Source of the DNA: Oscillospiraceae bacterium
GTDB lineage: Bacteria > Bacillota > Clostridia > Oscillospirales > Oscillospiraceae
DNA: 41,951 nucleotides
NCBI GenBank assembly: GCA_902768805.1
Contig: CACXMX010000026.1
Coordinates: forward strand, 1-41,951
Direction: 5' to 3'
Part shown: in pieces, positions 16,617 through 24,828 of the stretch
How the letters are laid out: each line of letters begins with the position of its first letter
Position numbering within the stretch: position 1 is the stretch's first letter
The notes under the pieces: generated by a model
The model's database searches: none
What the model saw: only the letters and a program-made list of their open reading frames with translations
What the model was told of the DNA's origin: nothing
Translations under genes and position numbers: made by a program

Positions 16617-17851
16617 GTATGAGTCATGAAGTATTCCTCCAGCATGGAGGAGTAGGTTTCGGGCGTGATGTGGATACCGTCGTTGACGCTGTATTCGTCG
16701 TACATGTAACCGTCCGCGCCGCTGAGCGGGCGGTAGAGATCGATGTATTCCGCTCCGTACTCACGGGACAGATCCTTGACAGCCTGGGAATAAAGCATGG
16801 TGACCCGGGGGTTGTAGATCGCGACGTACGGTGCGGCGTGTCCCACGGGCGCCAGCGAGATCAGGTAGAGCTTGGCGTCCGGCTGCGTCTCCTTTACCAT
16901 ATCCAGGATCTTCCGCATGGGCTCCTTGAATTCCTCGATACGGTTTTTCCGGTCGGATACGTCGTTGATGCCGAGCATGATAAATACTTTCCCGTAGGAT
17001 TTGTTCTGCAGGAGGCGCAGAAGCGAGCCCGCGCGTCCGGAGGACGTATGGAACGCCTTGTGCACGAGCATGTCCGGCGCGGTGAAACCGACCTCGGCCA
17101 GATAGTCCGTATCGGCAAAATCAAAATACATGCGCATGGCGACGACCTGGGAATGGCCTATAAAGCATACATCGGAAAACCAGGCGGGATCCACGGGATC
17201 GCTCTCGGACACCGTGGCGGTGGGAAGGGTCATGAATCGTCTGCGCATGGCGCCCATAAGACGGAGAAAAATCGTCTCCGCCTGCGCGAGAGTGACCGCG
17301 GCGCCCGGATAAAAGTTTCCGTCGGAGGCTTCGGCCATGACTCCGCCTCTCTGCAGCACGCCCGCGGCGGTCTTTCCCTCCGGGCTCAGGTTCGGAGTGT
17401 CGAAGAAGATCACCGTCTCGTTGATCTCCGGAAGGACCATATCCGAGCAGGCGAGATACCGGTTGAGCAGTATGGCCAGCTGTTCCCGGTTCAGGGCCTG
17501 GTCGGGAGAGAAGGAGCCGTCCCCGGAGTCGAAAAGCCCTTTTTCCACAGCCCAGGACGCCGCCGCCGCGTAAACGGAGTCCGCGTTCACGTCGGAGAAC
17601 GTGCGGGACAGGGGATGCAGGTCGGGCAGAGGATCGATGGCGTAGAGGATCTCGGCGGCCATGGCTCTGGTAAGGGGAGGTGTGAATCCGGTGCGTTCGG
17701 CCGAGGCGAAAACGGCTCTGTTTTCGCTCATGGGAGCGGCGGAACAGAAACGGGATACGGAGGGAGCGTCGAAAATATCGCTGTCGGCCCGGGCGGGGAC
17801 CGTACCCAGAAGGATCATAAAGACAAGTATGAAACCGATCGTTCGTTTCAT
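16613..17851 (-). CDS. Secreted SLH-domain and SGNH-hydrolase fusion protein
   Basis: A 412-residue exported protein with a cleavable signal peptide (about 1-22, ending PARA-DS). Residues about 50-200 hold S-layer-homology-type repeats (LTRAMAAEIL, FSDV, AVEKGLF, FSPDQALNREQLA, FYPGAAVTLAQAE), which usually bind secondary cell-wall polymers. The C-terminal domain is an SGNH/GDSL-type esterase. The nucleophile block reads FIGHS (Ser234), block III is MLGINDVS (Asn296), and the last block is NDGIHIT with Asp391 and His394. The GDS signature is therefore GHS. Probable role: a cell-wall-associated deacylase acting on an envelope glycan. It converges on the AMP-ligase gene. No clear promoter is visible in 17852-17960. 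Confidence 0.85.
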   Translation of the reverse strand: MKRTIGFILVFMILLGTVPARADSDIFDAPSVSRFCSAAPMSENRAVFASAERTGFTPPLTRAMAAEILYAIDPLPDLHPLSRTFSDVNADSVYAAAASWAVEKGLFDSGDGSFSPDQALNREQLAILLNRYLACSDMVLPEINETVIFFDTPNLSPEGKTAAGVLQRGGVMAEASDGNFYPGAAVTLAQAETIFLRLMGAMRRRFMTLPTATVSESDPVDPAWFSDVCFIGHSQVVAMRMYFDFADTDYLAEVGFTAPDMLVHKAFHTSSGRAGSLLRLLQNKSYGKVFIMLGINDVSDRKNRIEEFKEPMRKILDMVKETQPDAKLYLISLAPVGHAAPYVAIYNPRVTMLYSQAVKDLSREYGAEYIDLYRPLSGADGYMYDEYSVNDGIHITPETYSSMLEEYFMTHT

Positions 17852-17918
17852 GGCGTACTCTCTTTCAAAACCGCGGCGCGCCGGGGTGGCCGCGCCGAAA
17901 GCGCTGCCCGAAAAAGGC

Positions 17919-17947
17919 TTGCATTGCGCGCGCCGAACAGATATAGT
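17919..17947 (+). promoter_or_regulatory. Sigma-A promoter for queA
   Basis: TTGCAT, 17-nt spacer, TATAGT, about 85 nt upstream of the queA GTG. The -35 is part of the 12-nt sequence TTGCATTGCGCG, which recurs at 17947-17958. Confidence 0.65.
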
Positions 17948-17958
17948 TGCATTGCGCG
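17919..17958 (+). repeat. Direct repeat of 12 nt spanning the queA promoter
   Basis: TTGCATTGCGCG occurs at 17919-17930 and 17947-17958, a 28-nt period. One copy contains the -35 element; the other begins at the last base of the -10. It could be an operator or chance. Confidence 0.45.
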
Positions 17959-18032
17959 GGAAGACGATGTCTTCAAATCATATCACGGCGCCGTGACCGC
18001 GTCAAGCGGCCCGGCGGCATAAGGAGACACAG

Positions 18033-19055
18033 GTGAAAAAATCTGATTTTGCATATGATCTTCCGCAGGAGCTGATCGCGCAGACGCCCCTGGAGCAGAG
18101 GGACGCCTCCCGGCTGATGTGCCTGGACAAAACCACGGGAGAGATACGGCACAGGATCTTTCGGGAACTGCCCGAGCTCCTCCGGGAGGGGGACTGCCTG
18201 GTTATGAACGACTCCCGCGTGATCCCCGCGCGCCTGTTCGGAACGCGTCCCACCGGCGGCAGCGTCGAGGTCGTGCTGCTGCGGGATCTCGGCGGGGGAG
18301 AATGGGAGTGCCTCACCCGGCCGGGACGGAAAACGCCCCCCGGAACGGAGATAACCTTCGGCGGAGGGGAGCTGACCGCCGTCGTCACACGTGCGGAGGC
18401 GGACGGAAACAAGGTGCTTCGGTTCCGGTATGAGGGCATATTCCTGGAGATCCTCGAAAAACTCGGGCAGATGCCGCTGCCGCCGTATATTAAGGAAAAG
18501 CTGGAGGATCCCGAACGCTATCAGACCGTATACGCCAGGGATCCCGGGTCCGCCGCTGCGCCGACCGCAGGACTGCATTTCACCCGCGAGCTGCTCGATG
18601 AGATCGAAAGCCGGGGCGTGAAGACCTGCCGCGTCACGCTGCATGTGGGCCTGGGCACCTTCCGGCCGGTGAAGGAAGAGAATATTGAGGATCATCCCAT
18701 GCACTCGGAGTTCTGTATCGTACCCGAGGAGACGGCGGAGACCGTCAACCGGACGCACGCGGAGGGCGGAAGAGTCATCGCGGTAGGGACCACATCCTGC
18801 CGTACTCTGGAGAGCTTTGCCGGCAGCGACGGCATCCTGCGCGCCGGCAGCGGCTGGACCGATATCTTTATTTATCCCGGTTATCGGTTCAGGACCGTGG
18901 ACGCGCTGATCACGAATTTCCATCTTCCGGAAAGCACGCTGATCATGCTGGTCTCTGCGCTGGCCGGAAGGGAAAACATCCTGAACGCCTACCGCCGGGC
19001 GGTAGAGCTCAGGTACCGCTTTTTCTCCTTCGGCGACGCGATGTTTATCGCATGA
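18033..19055 (+). CDS. queA: S-adenosylmethionine:tRNA ribosyltransferase-isomerase QueA
   Basis: QueA transfers the ribosyl moiety of SAM to preQ1-modified tRNA, forming epoxyqueuosine. The 340-residue protein has the family start [17 protein letters not shown]. It also has [11 protein letters not shown], the [10 protein letters not shown] motif, [10 protein letters not shown] and the C-terminal [18 protein letters not shown] chose GTG 18033 because AAGGAG sits 8 nt upstream and the family start follows directly. In many Bacillota tgt follows queA; here a GNAT does, and no tgt, queG or preQ1 genes or preQ1 riboswitch are visible in the window. Confidence 0.96.
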   Translation: MKKSDFAYDLPQELIAQTPLEQRDASRLMCLDKTTGEIRHRIFRELPELLREGDCLVMNDSRVIPARLFGTRPTGGSVEVVLLRDLGGGEWECLTRPGRKTPPGTEITFGGGELTAVVTRAEADGNKVLRFRYEGIFLEILEKLGQMPLPPYIKEKLEDPERYQTVYARDPGSAAAPTAGLHFTRELLDEIESRGVKTCRVTLHVGLGTFRPVKEENIEDHPMHSEFCIVPEETAETVNRTHAEGGRVIAVGTTSCRTLESFAGSDGILRAGSGWTDIFIYPGYRFRTVDALITNFHLPESTLIMLVSALAGRENILNAYRRAVELRYRFFSFGDAMFIA

Positions 19056-19094
19056 GCCGCCTGCTTCTTTCGAGGCTTGGGAGGAGGAAGGAAT

Positions 19095-19520
19095 ATGATC
19101 TCTGTAAGAAAATGCTCTTCGTATGATCTGACGCTGCTGGCGGAATACAATAAACGCCTGATCGAGGACGAAAAAAGCGATAACCCGATGGATCCGGCAC
19201 AGCTCCGCGGCAGAATGAAGCGTTTTCTGGAAACGGATTACGCGGCTTATCTGTTTGAATCCGACGGGATCGCGATCGGATACGCTCTTGTAAAAACAAC
19301 CTCTTCACCGCTGTATCTCCGTCAGTTTTATATAGACCGGCCGTACAGACGTCAGCATTTCGGCCTGCAGGCGTTCCGGCTGCTGCTCGAAACCCTGAAC
19401 ACGGACTCGATAGATGTGGAAGTGCTGGTATGGAATACGCCCGCTCTCGCCTTTTGGAAAAAAATGGGCTTTGAGGAAAGAAGCCTTTATATGCGCCGCG
19501 AGACGCCCTCCGGGCCCTGA
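19095..19520 (+). CDS. GNAT-family N-acetyltransferase
   Basis: A 141-residue acetyltransferase. The beta4-alpha3 region LYLRQFYIDRPYRRQHFGLQ carries the acetyl-CoA pyrophosphate-binding loop (R-R-x-x-F-G, a variant of Q/RxxGxG/A). The C-terminal part VLVWNTPALAFWKKMGFE is the typical strand 5/helix 4 of the fold. ATG 19095 has a strong GAGGAGGAAGG site. It lies 39 nt after queA, so it is probably co-transcribed. The acceptor cannot be predicted from sequence. Confidence 0.82.
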   Translation: MISVRKCSSYDLTLLAEYNKRLIEDEKSDNPMDPAQLRGRMKRFLETDYAAYLFESDGIAIGYALVKTTSSPLYLRQFYIDRPYRRQHFGLQAFRLLLETLNTDSIDVEVLVWNTPALAFWKKMGFEERSLYMRRETPSGP

Positions 19521-19579
19521 AAGGTACAGCGCGGGAAGGGCCTCCGATCGCGGGAAAACGGACCCGGTCAAGAAAAGAT

Positions 19580-19608
19580 TTGACGAAATATCCCCCGGCC
19601 GCTATGAT
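19580..19608 (+). promoter_or_regulatory. Sigma-A promoter for nucleotide-sugar dehydrogenase-gpsA
   Basis: TTGACG, 17-nt spacer, TATGAT. The leader to ATG 19691 is about 75 nt. Confidence 0.7.
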
Positions 19609-19690
19609 GGTATCTGGTCCGGAACCGGAGGATCGTATTGCCGCGCGAGACGGCTTATTCAGGAGTACTTATTGAAAGGACTTGCCGATC

Positions 19691-21025
19691 ATGATCGAGT
19701 ATAATACGCTCTATGACCGCCTTATCAGCGGGGAAGAAAAGCTGGCTCTTGTAGGTCTCGGATATGTGGGGATGCCCATAGCCGTGGAGTTTGCCAAGCA
19801 TGTGAAGGTCATCGGGTTCAATCACCACGAGCACAGGATCCAGCAGTACAAAAGCGGGATCGATCCCACCAATGAGGTGGGCAACGAAGTCATCTCAAAG
19901 ACGACGGTAGATTTTACCTCCGACGAGAGCCGGCTGAGCGAGGCCAGGTTCATCATTGTGGCCGTGCCCACTCCGGTCCTTGACGACAACAATCCCGATC
20001 TGGAGCCCGTCAGAAACGCCTCACGTATCGTAGGGCGCAATATGGTGCCCGGCACGATCGTCGTATATGAATCCACGGTCTATCCAGGCGTCACGGAGGA
20101 CATCTGCATCCCGATCCTGGAAGAGACCTCGGGCCTGAAATGCGGCACGGATTTCAAGGTCGGCTACTCCCCGGAGCGGATCAACCCCGGGGACCGTGTG
20201 CACACGCTCACGAGCATCCGCAAGGTCGTCTCGGGCATGGATGAGGAATCCGCCGATCAGATCCAGAAGATCTACGACATCGTGATCAAGGCCGGCACGT
20301 TCCGCGTCTCCGATATCAAGACGGCGGAAGCGGTCAAGGTGATCGAAAACAGTCAGCGGGATATCAACATCGCTTTCATGAACGAGATCGCCATGATCTG
20401 CGACCGGCTGGGGATCGACACCTATGAGGTGCTCGACGGTATGAACACCAAGTGGAACGCCTTGGGCTTCAAGCCCGGTCTGGTGGGCGGACACTGCATC
20501 GGGATCGATCCGTACTATCTGACAAATATGGCCGAGAGGCTCGGATACCACAGCCAGATCATTCTCAACGGCCGTAAGGTCAACGACAGCATGGGCGCCT
20601 ATGTGGCGGACGCGGCCATCAAGCAGATGATCGAGGCGGGGAAGGCGCCCAAGACGGCCAAGGTCTTCATCCTCGGCATCACCTTTAAGGAAAACTGTCC
20701 GGATACACGAAACAGCAAGGTCAGCGATGTGATCCGGAGGCTTGAGGAGTACGGCATCCATCCCCGGGTCACCGACCCCTGGGCGGATCCCGAGATCGCC
20801 AAACGCGAGTACGGCGTGGAGCTGATCCCGTATGAGGAGGTCAAAAACGCCGACTGCGTGATCGTCGCCGTCGGACATAACGAATTCCGCTCGCTGTCGA
20901 TGCATCAGCTCAAAACCCTTTTCGATCCCGAACTGAGGGACGAGGAGAAAGTGCTCATCGACGTCAAGAGCCTGTACCGCATGGACGAGCTCAGGGCGTC
21001 CGGAATGCGCTTTTGGAGACTGTAA
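19691..21025 (+). CDS. Nucleotide-sugar dehydrogenase (UDP-HexNAc type, WbpO/TviB-like)
   Basis: NAD-dependent four-electron oxidation of a UDP-sugar to its uronic acid. The 444-residue protein has the NAD-binding loop GLGYVGMP (about 22-29). It has AVPTPVLDDNNPDL, GYSPERINPGD, the substrate-site Lys216 and Asn220 in EAVKVIENSQRD, and the catalytic Cys269 in GGHCIGIDPYYL. The last motif and the length match the UDP-N-acetylhexosamine dehydrogenase subgroup (WbpO, TviB/VipA) better than UDP-glucose dehydrogenase. ATG 19691 has AAAGGA 10 nt upstream; the TTG at 19682 is too close to that site. It is isolated from any capsule cluster and is followed 1 nt later by gpsA. Confidence 0.9.
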   Translation: MIEYNTLYDRLISGEEKLALVGLGYVGMPIAVEFAKHVKVIGFNHHEHRIQQYKSGIDPTNEVGNEVISKTTVDFTSDESRLSEARFIIVAVPTPVLDDNNPDLEPVRNASRIVGRNMVPGTIVVYESTVYPGVTEDICIPILEETSGLKCGTDFKVGYSPERINPGDRVHTLTSIRKVVSGMDEESADQIQKIYDIVIKAGTFRVSDIKTAEAVKVIENSQRDINIAFMNEIAMICDRLGIDTYEVLDGMNTKWNALGFKPGLVGGHCIGIDPYYLTNMAERLGYHSQIILNGRKVNDSMGAYVADAAIKQMIEAGKAPKTAKVFILGITFKENCPDTRNSKVSDVIRRLEEYGIHPRVTDPWADPEIAKREYGVELIPYEEVKNADCVIVAVGHNEFRSLSMHQLKTLFDPELRDEEKVLIDVKSLYRMDELRASGMRFWRL

Positions 21026-21026
21026 A

Positions 21027-22022
21027 ATGGAACGGATCGGTATTTTCGGCGCGGGGACCTGGGGGCTGGCGCTGGCCAGAATGCTGTACAACAACGGCCA
21101 TGAGGTAACTGTCTGGTCCTCCGATCCCGCCAAAGCGGAGACTCTGTCCCGCGTGAGAGCGGTCGACAGGCTTCCGAACATGGTCCTTCCGGAGGGTATC
21201 CGCTTCACCGGCGACATCGCCGAGGGCTGCCGCGCCGCGGATATCGCGGTGCTGGCGGTGGCGTCCGTGTATATCCGTGAGACCGCCCGGCGAATGGCCC
21301 CGCACCTTGACTCCGACTCGATCGCGGTGATCGTCGCCAAGGGCATCGAGGCCGACACTCTTATGACGCTCAGCGAGGTCGTCCGCAGCGAGGCGGGAGA
21401 GAGAGTGAGGATCGTTGCGCTCTCCGGACCGACCCACGCGGAAGAGGTCGCCGTGGATCTGCCCAGCACGATCGTTGCCGCCAGCAGGGATCCTTCCGCG
21501 GCCGAGAAGGTACAGCAGGTGTTCTCCTGCTCCGTGATGCGCACTTATACCAACTCGGACATCCTCGGCGTGGAGCTGTGCGGCGCGCTGAAAAACATCA
21601 TCGCTCTGGCGACGGGCATGTCTGCGGGCCTGGGCTACGGCGACAATACAAAGGCCGCCCTGATCACGCGGGGTCTGGCCGAAATTGAACGCCTCGGCCG
21701 CAAAATGGGCTGCAGGCCCGAGACATTCCGCGGTCTCGCCGGCATGGGAGACCTGATCGTCACCGCTACCAGCTCGCACAGCCGCAACAACAACTGCGGG
21801 CGGCTCATCGGGCAGGGGCTTTCCGTACAGGAGGCGGTAAAAGAGGTCGGCATGGTGGTGGAGGGGATACACGCGATCCCCGCGGCCATCGCCCTGGCGG
21901 ACAAGTACGGCGTCGAGATGCCGATCATCCGCGCCGTGGACGGGATCGTCAATCACGACCGCTCCCCGAAGGAAACGGTCGCCTATCTGATGGGGCGGGA
22001 TTACAAAACCGAACTGATGTGA
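21027..22022 (+). CDS. gpsA: Glycerol-3-phosphate dehydrogenase [NAD(P)+]
   Basis: GpsA reduces dihydroxyacetone phosphate to sn-glycerol-3-phosphate for phospholipid synthesis. The 331-residue protein has the nucleotide-binding loop GAGTWGLALA (about 7-16), LSGPTHAEEV and the catalytic lysine in ELCGALKNIIAL. GDLIVTATSSHSRNN with its substrate-phosphate-binding residues and the C-terminal PIIRAVDGIV complete the family pattern. The ATG is 1 nt after the dehydrogenase stop, with a GGAG site inside the preceding gene, so the two are translated from one message. Confidence 0.96.
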   Translation: MERIGIFGAGTWGLALARMLYNNGHEVTVWSSDPAKAETLSRVRAVDRLPNMVLPEGIRFTGDIAEGCRAADIAVLAVASVYIRETARRMAPHLDSDSIAVIVAKGIEADTLMTLSEVVRSEAGERVRIVALSGPTHAEEVAVDLPSTIVAASRDPSAAEKVQQVFSCSVMRTYTNSDILGVELCGALKNIIALATGMSAGLGYGDNTKAALITRGLAEIERLGRKMGCRPETFRGLAGMGDLIVTATSSHSRNNNCGRLIGQGLSVQEAVKEVGMVVEGIHAIPAAIALADKYGVEMPIIRAVDGIVNHDRSPKETVAYLMGRDYKTELM

Positions 22023-22024
22023 CG

Positions 22025-22043
22025 GCGGGCCTTTCGGGCCCGC
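22025..22043 (+). terminator. GC hairpin after gpsA (possible terminator)
   Basis: GCGGGCC / GGCCCGC arms with a TTTCG loop just after the gpsA stop. There is no T-run, so termination here is uncertain. Confidence 0.35.
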
Positions 22044-22083
22044 GCCGCGCGGGAAAGGATTTGAAAATCTTTTGATTTTCCTA

Positions 22084-22112
22084 TTGACTTTCCCGCCCCA
22101 TGCGTCTATAAT
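22084..22112 (+). promoter_or_regulatory. Sigma-A promoter of infC-rpmI-rplT
   Basis: TTGACT, 17-nt spacer, perfect TATAAT, with A/T-rich sequence just upstream (22060-22083) that could act as an UP element. Confidence 0.85.
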
Positions 22113-22118
22113 CCATCT

Positions 22119-22270
22119 GTCAATAAAGAAGATCGTATCCGATCTCACCCGGCCGTTTGAAACGCGCCGCGGTCAACATGGTTCACTCCGCCCGGTCAGC
22201 GGGCTTGTGTTATGTGCGGATACGGTCGATCGTATCCGTTTTTTTATCCGCAGCAGCGACGACCATTATC
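22119..22270 (+). promoter_or_regulatory. L20-type leader with transcription attenuator
   Basis: The leader between the promoter and infC holds a classical intrinsic terminator: arms 22217-22224 (CGGATACG) and 22231-22238 (CGTATCCG), then a T-run 22239-22245. The 11-nt 3' arm region GATCGTATCCG also occurs at 22131-22141. The upstream copy could pair with the 5' arm instead and act as antiterminator. In Bacillota the infC-rpmI-rplT operon is known to be feedback-regulated by L20 through such a leader. The identification rests on position and these pairings, not on a covariance search. Confidence 0.75.
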
Positions 22271-22284
22271 GGAGGTGTAGTAAG

Positions 22285-22821
22285 ATCGCTATCCAGAATC
22301 ATTTGCTCAACGACGAGATCCGCGAACCGGAAGTTCGTTTGATCAGCGAGACCGGAGAACAGCTCGGGATCATGTCCGGGGAAGAGGCTCTGCGCGTTGC
22401 CGAAGAGCGGGATATGGACCTTGTGCTGATCTCCCCTCAGGCCAAGCCGCCTGTGTGTAGGATCATGGACTACGGGAAGTTCCGCTTCGAGCAGACCAAG
22501 AAGGAAAAGGAAGCCCGAAAGAACCAGCACACGATTGAGGTCAAGGAGATCCGCATGTCGCCCGGCATCGGGGATAACGATTTCAATACGAAACTGAAAA
22601 ACGGCCAAAAGTTCCTTTCCGACGGCAACCGGCTGAAGGTAACGGTACGTTTCCGCGGCCGTGAGATGGCTCACACCAATATCGGAGAGCAGCTCCTCAA
22701 GAGCTTTGCCGAGCAATGCTCCGCTATTGCCACCATGGATAAGAATCCTAAGCTGGAGGGCAGGAACATGTCCGTTTTCCTCTCCCCGAAAGTGCCCGAC
22801 AAACAGAGTAACAAAAAGTAA
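22285..22821 (+). CDS. infC: Translation initiation factor IF-3, AUC start
   Basis: IF-3 monitors start-codon selection on the 30S subunit. Homology begins at the [12 protein letters not shown] segment. The two-domain pattern is complete, with [17 protein letters not shown], the linker KEKEARKNQ and [15 protein letters not shown]. There is no ATG, GTG or TTG in frame at the right place; instead ATC at 22285 lies 9 nt after GGAGG (22271-22275). A rare AUU/AUC start on infC is a known device by which IF-3 represses its own synthesis. The product is 178 aa from this start. The frame is open upstream, but that region is the leader RNA. It is the first gene of the rpmI-rplT operon. Confidence 0.95.
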   Translation: MAIQNHLLNDEIREPEVRLISETGEQLGIMSGEEALRVAEERDMDLVLISPQAKPPVCRIMDYGKFRFEQTKKEKEARKNQHTIEVKEIRMSPGIGDNDFNTKLKNGQKFLSDGNRLKVTVRFRGREMAHTNIGEQLLKSFAEQCSAIATMDKNPKLEGRNMSVFLSPKVPDKQSNKK

Positions 22822-22837
22822 AGGAGATAGTTTTCCC

Positions 22838-23035
22838 ATGCCGAAACTGAAAACGCACAGCGGTGCGAAGAAGAGATTCAATCTCACCAAGACCGGCAAG
22901 GTCAAGCGTGCTCACGCCTACAAGAGCCACATTCTCAACAAGAAATCCACCAAGCGCAAGAGAGGCCTTCGTCAGGGCACTTATGCCGATGTTACCAACG
23001 AAGCGACCATCAAGCGTATGGTTCCGTACAAATAA
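22838..23035 (+). CDS. rpmI: 50S ribosomal protein L35
   Basis: A 65-residue basic protein beginning [14 protein letters not shown], with [14 protein letters not shown] and ending in IKRMVPY. This is the standard bL35 sequence pattern and length. ATG 22838 is preceded by AAAGGAG. It lies 16 nt after infC and 15 nt before rplT, in the universal infC-rpmI-rplT order. It is a small gene inside a longer open frame whose upstream part overlaps infC out of frame. Confidence 0.97.
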   Translation: MPKLKTHSGAKKRFNLTKTGKVKRAHAYKSHILNKKSTKRKRGLRQGTYADVTNEATIKRMVPYK

Positions 23036-23050
23036 GGAGGATTTTGAAAG

Positions 23051-23404
23051 ATGGCCAGAGTTAAAGGCGCGATGATGACGCGCAAAAGAAGAAATAAAAA
23101 GCTGGGTCTCGCCAAGGGTTACTGGGGTTCCAAATCCCGTCATTATAAAATGGCCAATGAGCAGCTGATGAAGTCCGGCCGCTACGCCTATGTGGGGCGC
23201 AAGCTCAAGAAGCGCGACTTCCGTCGGCTGTGGATCACCCGCATCAGCGCGGGCTGCAAGCTCAACGGCATGAATTACTCCACTTTCATGCACGGCCTGA
23301 AGAACGCCGGCATCGAAATGAACCGCAAGATGCTCTCCGAGATGGCGATCCATGAGCCCGCCGCCTTCACCGCTCTGTGCGAAAAGGCCAAGGCTTCTCT
23401 CTGA
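23051..23404 (+). CDS. rplT: 50S ribosomal protein L20
   Basis: A 117-residue bL20 with the N-terminal basic tail ([15 protein letters not shown]) and [16 protein letters not shown], where vertebrate-like and bacterial L20 both contact 23S r[23 protein letters not shown] and the C-terminal globular part complete the pattern. Besides its ribosomal role it is the likely repressor that binds the leader at 22119-22270. An AAGGAGG-type site precedes the ATG, and a strong terminator follows. Confidence 0.98.
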   Translation: MARVKGAMMTRKRRNKKLGLAKGYWGSKSRHYKMANEQLMKSGRYAYVGRKLKKRDFRRLWITRISAGCKLNGMNYSTFMHGLKNAGIEMNRKMLSEMAIHEPAAFTALCEKAKASL

Positions 23405-23425
23405 TCTCGCCGATACAGTAAAGAA

Positions 23426-23469
23426 ACGACCGTTTCTCCCGCCGGGGAAGAAACGGTCGTCTTTTGTTT
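23426..23469. terminator. Intrinsic terminator after rplT
   Basis: A 12-bp stem (ACGACCGTTTCT / AGAAACGGTCGT, 23426-23437 and 23449-23460), extended by CCC/GGG in the loop and followed by CTTTTGTTT. On the minus strand it also has a T-rich exit and would end the trpB2 transcript. Confidence 0.85.
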
Positions 23470-23501
23470 GCCGTCCTGAGATCGGGCGGCCCGGGAGAAG
23501 G

Positions 23502-24802
23502 TCAATTGACCTTCGGAAGCCGGGCACGGAAGGAGGCAAGCTCCTCATCGGTGGGGATGTAATCGTCCATTTTTCCGTCATGGAACTTTTCGTAGGCGAG
23601 CATGTCGAAGTAGCCGGTGCCGGTGAGGCCGAAGACAATGTTCTTTTCCTCGCCGGTCTGCTTGCATTTCAGGGCCTCGTCGATGGCGACACGGATGGCG
23701 TGGCTGCTCTCGGGCGCCGGGAGGATGCCCTCGACACGGGCAAATTCCTCGGCAGCCTCGAATACGCTGGTCTGAGGCACGCTGACGGCCTCCATGTAAC
23801 CGTCGTCGTAGAGCTGCGAGAGGACCGGGCTCATACCGTGATAGCGCAGGCCGCCGGCATGGTTCGGGGCGGGAATAAAGTCGCTGCCCAGGGTATACAT
23901 TTTTGCCAGGGGACAGACCATGCCCGTATCGCAGAAGTCATAGGCGTATACGCCGCGCGTGAAGCTGGGGCAGGAGGCGGGCTCTACGGCGATGATGCGG
24001 TAATCCGCTTCGCCGCGAAGCTTCTGACCCATAAACGGGGAGATCAATCCGCCCAGGTTGGAGCCACCGCCGGCGCAGCCGATGATAATGTCGGGCTTAA
24101 TGCCGTATTTATCCAGCGCGGCCTTGGTCTCGAGACCGATGACCGACTGATGGAGCAGGACCTGATTGAGCACGCTGCCGAGCACATAACGGTACCCGGG
24201 ATTGTTCACAGCGACCTCTACAGCCTCGGAGATCGCGCAGCCGAGAGAGCCGGTGGTGCCGGGATGCTCGGCGAGGATCTTGCGGCCGACTTCCGTGGTC
24301 ATGGACGGCGACGGAGTAACGGAGGCTCCGTATGTGCGCATGACCTCGCGCCGGAAGGGCTTCTGCTCATAGGAGACCTTGACCATGAACACCTTGCAGT
24401 CGAGGCCGAAGTAAGAGCAGGCCATGGAGAGAGCGGTGCCCCACTGTCCGGCGCCCGTTTCGGTGGTCACGCCTTTGAGCCCCTGCTTTTTTGCGTAGTA
24501 TGCCTGGTCTGCAGCTTCTCCTCCAGACAGTAAGCGCGAACCAGGGGAGAGGGACGGTACATTTTATAGAAGCTGACGATCTCTTCGGGGATGGGGATCA
24601 GCCGGTCATCGTTCTTGAGCTCCTGCGCCACCAGCTCTTCACAGAATACGGCGCCGAGCTCCTCTGCGGTCATGGGCTGTCCGGTGCCGGGATTGAGAAG
24701 CGGGGCCGGCTTGGTCTTCATGTCGGCGCGGACATTGTACCAGGCGGAAGCGAGTTCCGATTCCTCGAGATAGATCTTGTAGGGGATTTCCTTGTTTGCC
24801 AT
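23502..24802 (-). pseudogene. trpB: TrpB2-type tryptophan synthase beta, internal deletion and frameshift
   Basis: Two frames together encode a TrpB2-like PLP enzyme. The N-terminal part begins at ATG 24802 (MANKEIPYKIYLEESELASAW) and runs through RPSPLVRAYCLEEKLQT. The C-terminal part resumes in another frame at QAYYAKKQGLKGVTTETGAGQ and runs to 23502, with the phosphate-binding GCAGGGSNLGG motif intact. The family normally has about 24 residues between LQT and QAYY, including the SHK motif whose lysine binds PLP. They are absent, so about 73 nt seem lost near 24503-24509, at a short CAG repeat. Without that lysine no active enzyme is possible even with a frameshift bypass. The gene is behind an intact Trp T-box. 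Assembly error is the main alternative. Confidence 0.85.
24503..24509 (-). other. Deletion junction in trpB2
   Basis: The codons for LQT run directly into those for QAYYA with a frame change. The junction reads CTGCAGACCAGGCA on the minus strand, with CAG on both sides as a possible microhomology. Confidence 0.75.
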
Positions 24803-24828
24803 GATAATTCTCCTTTCCTTTTTCGGGA

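Noticed and set aside
20021..21544. A 507-codon minus-strand frame opposite the sugar dehydrogenase and gpsA
   Set aside because: It spans two well-supported plus-strand genes and has no recognizable motifs or start site.
22072..22284. N-terminal extension of IF-3 upstream of the AUC codon
   Set aside because: It covers the promoter -10, the leader and the terminator hairpin, and lacks IF-3 similarity.
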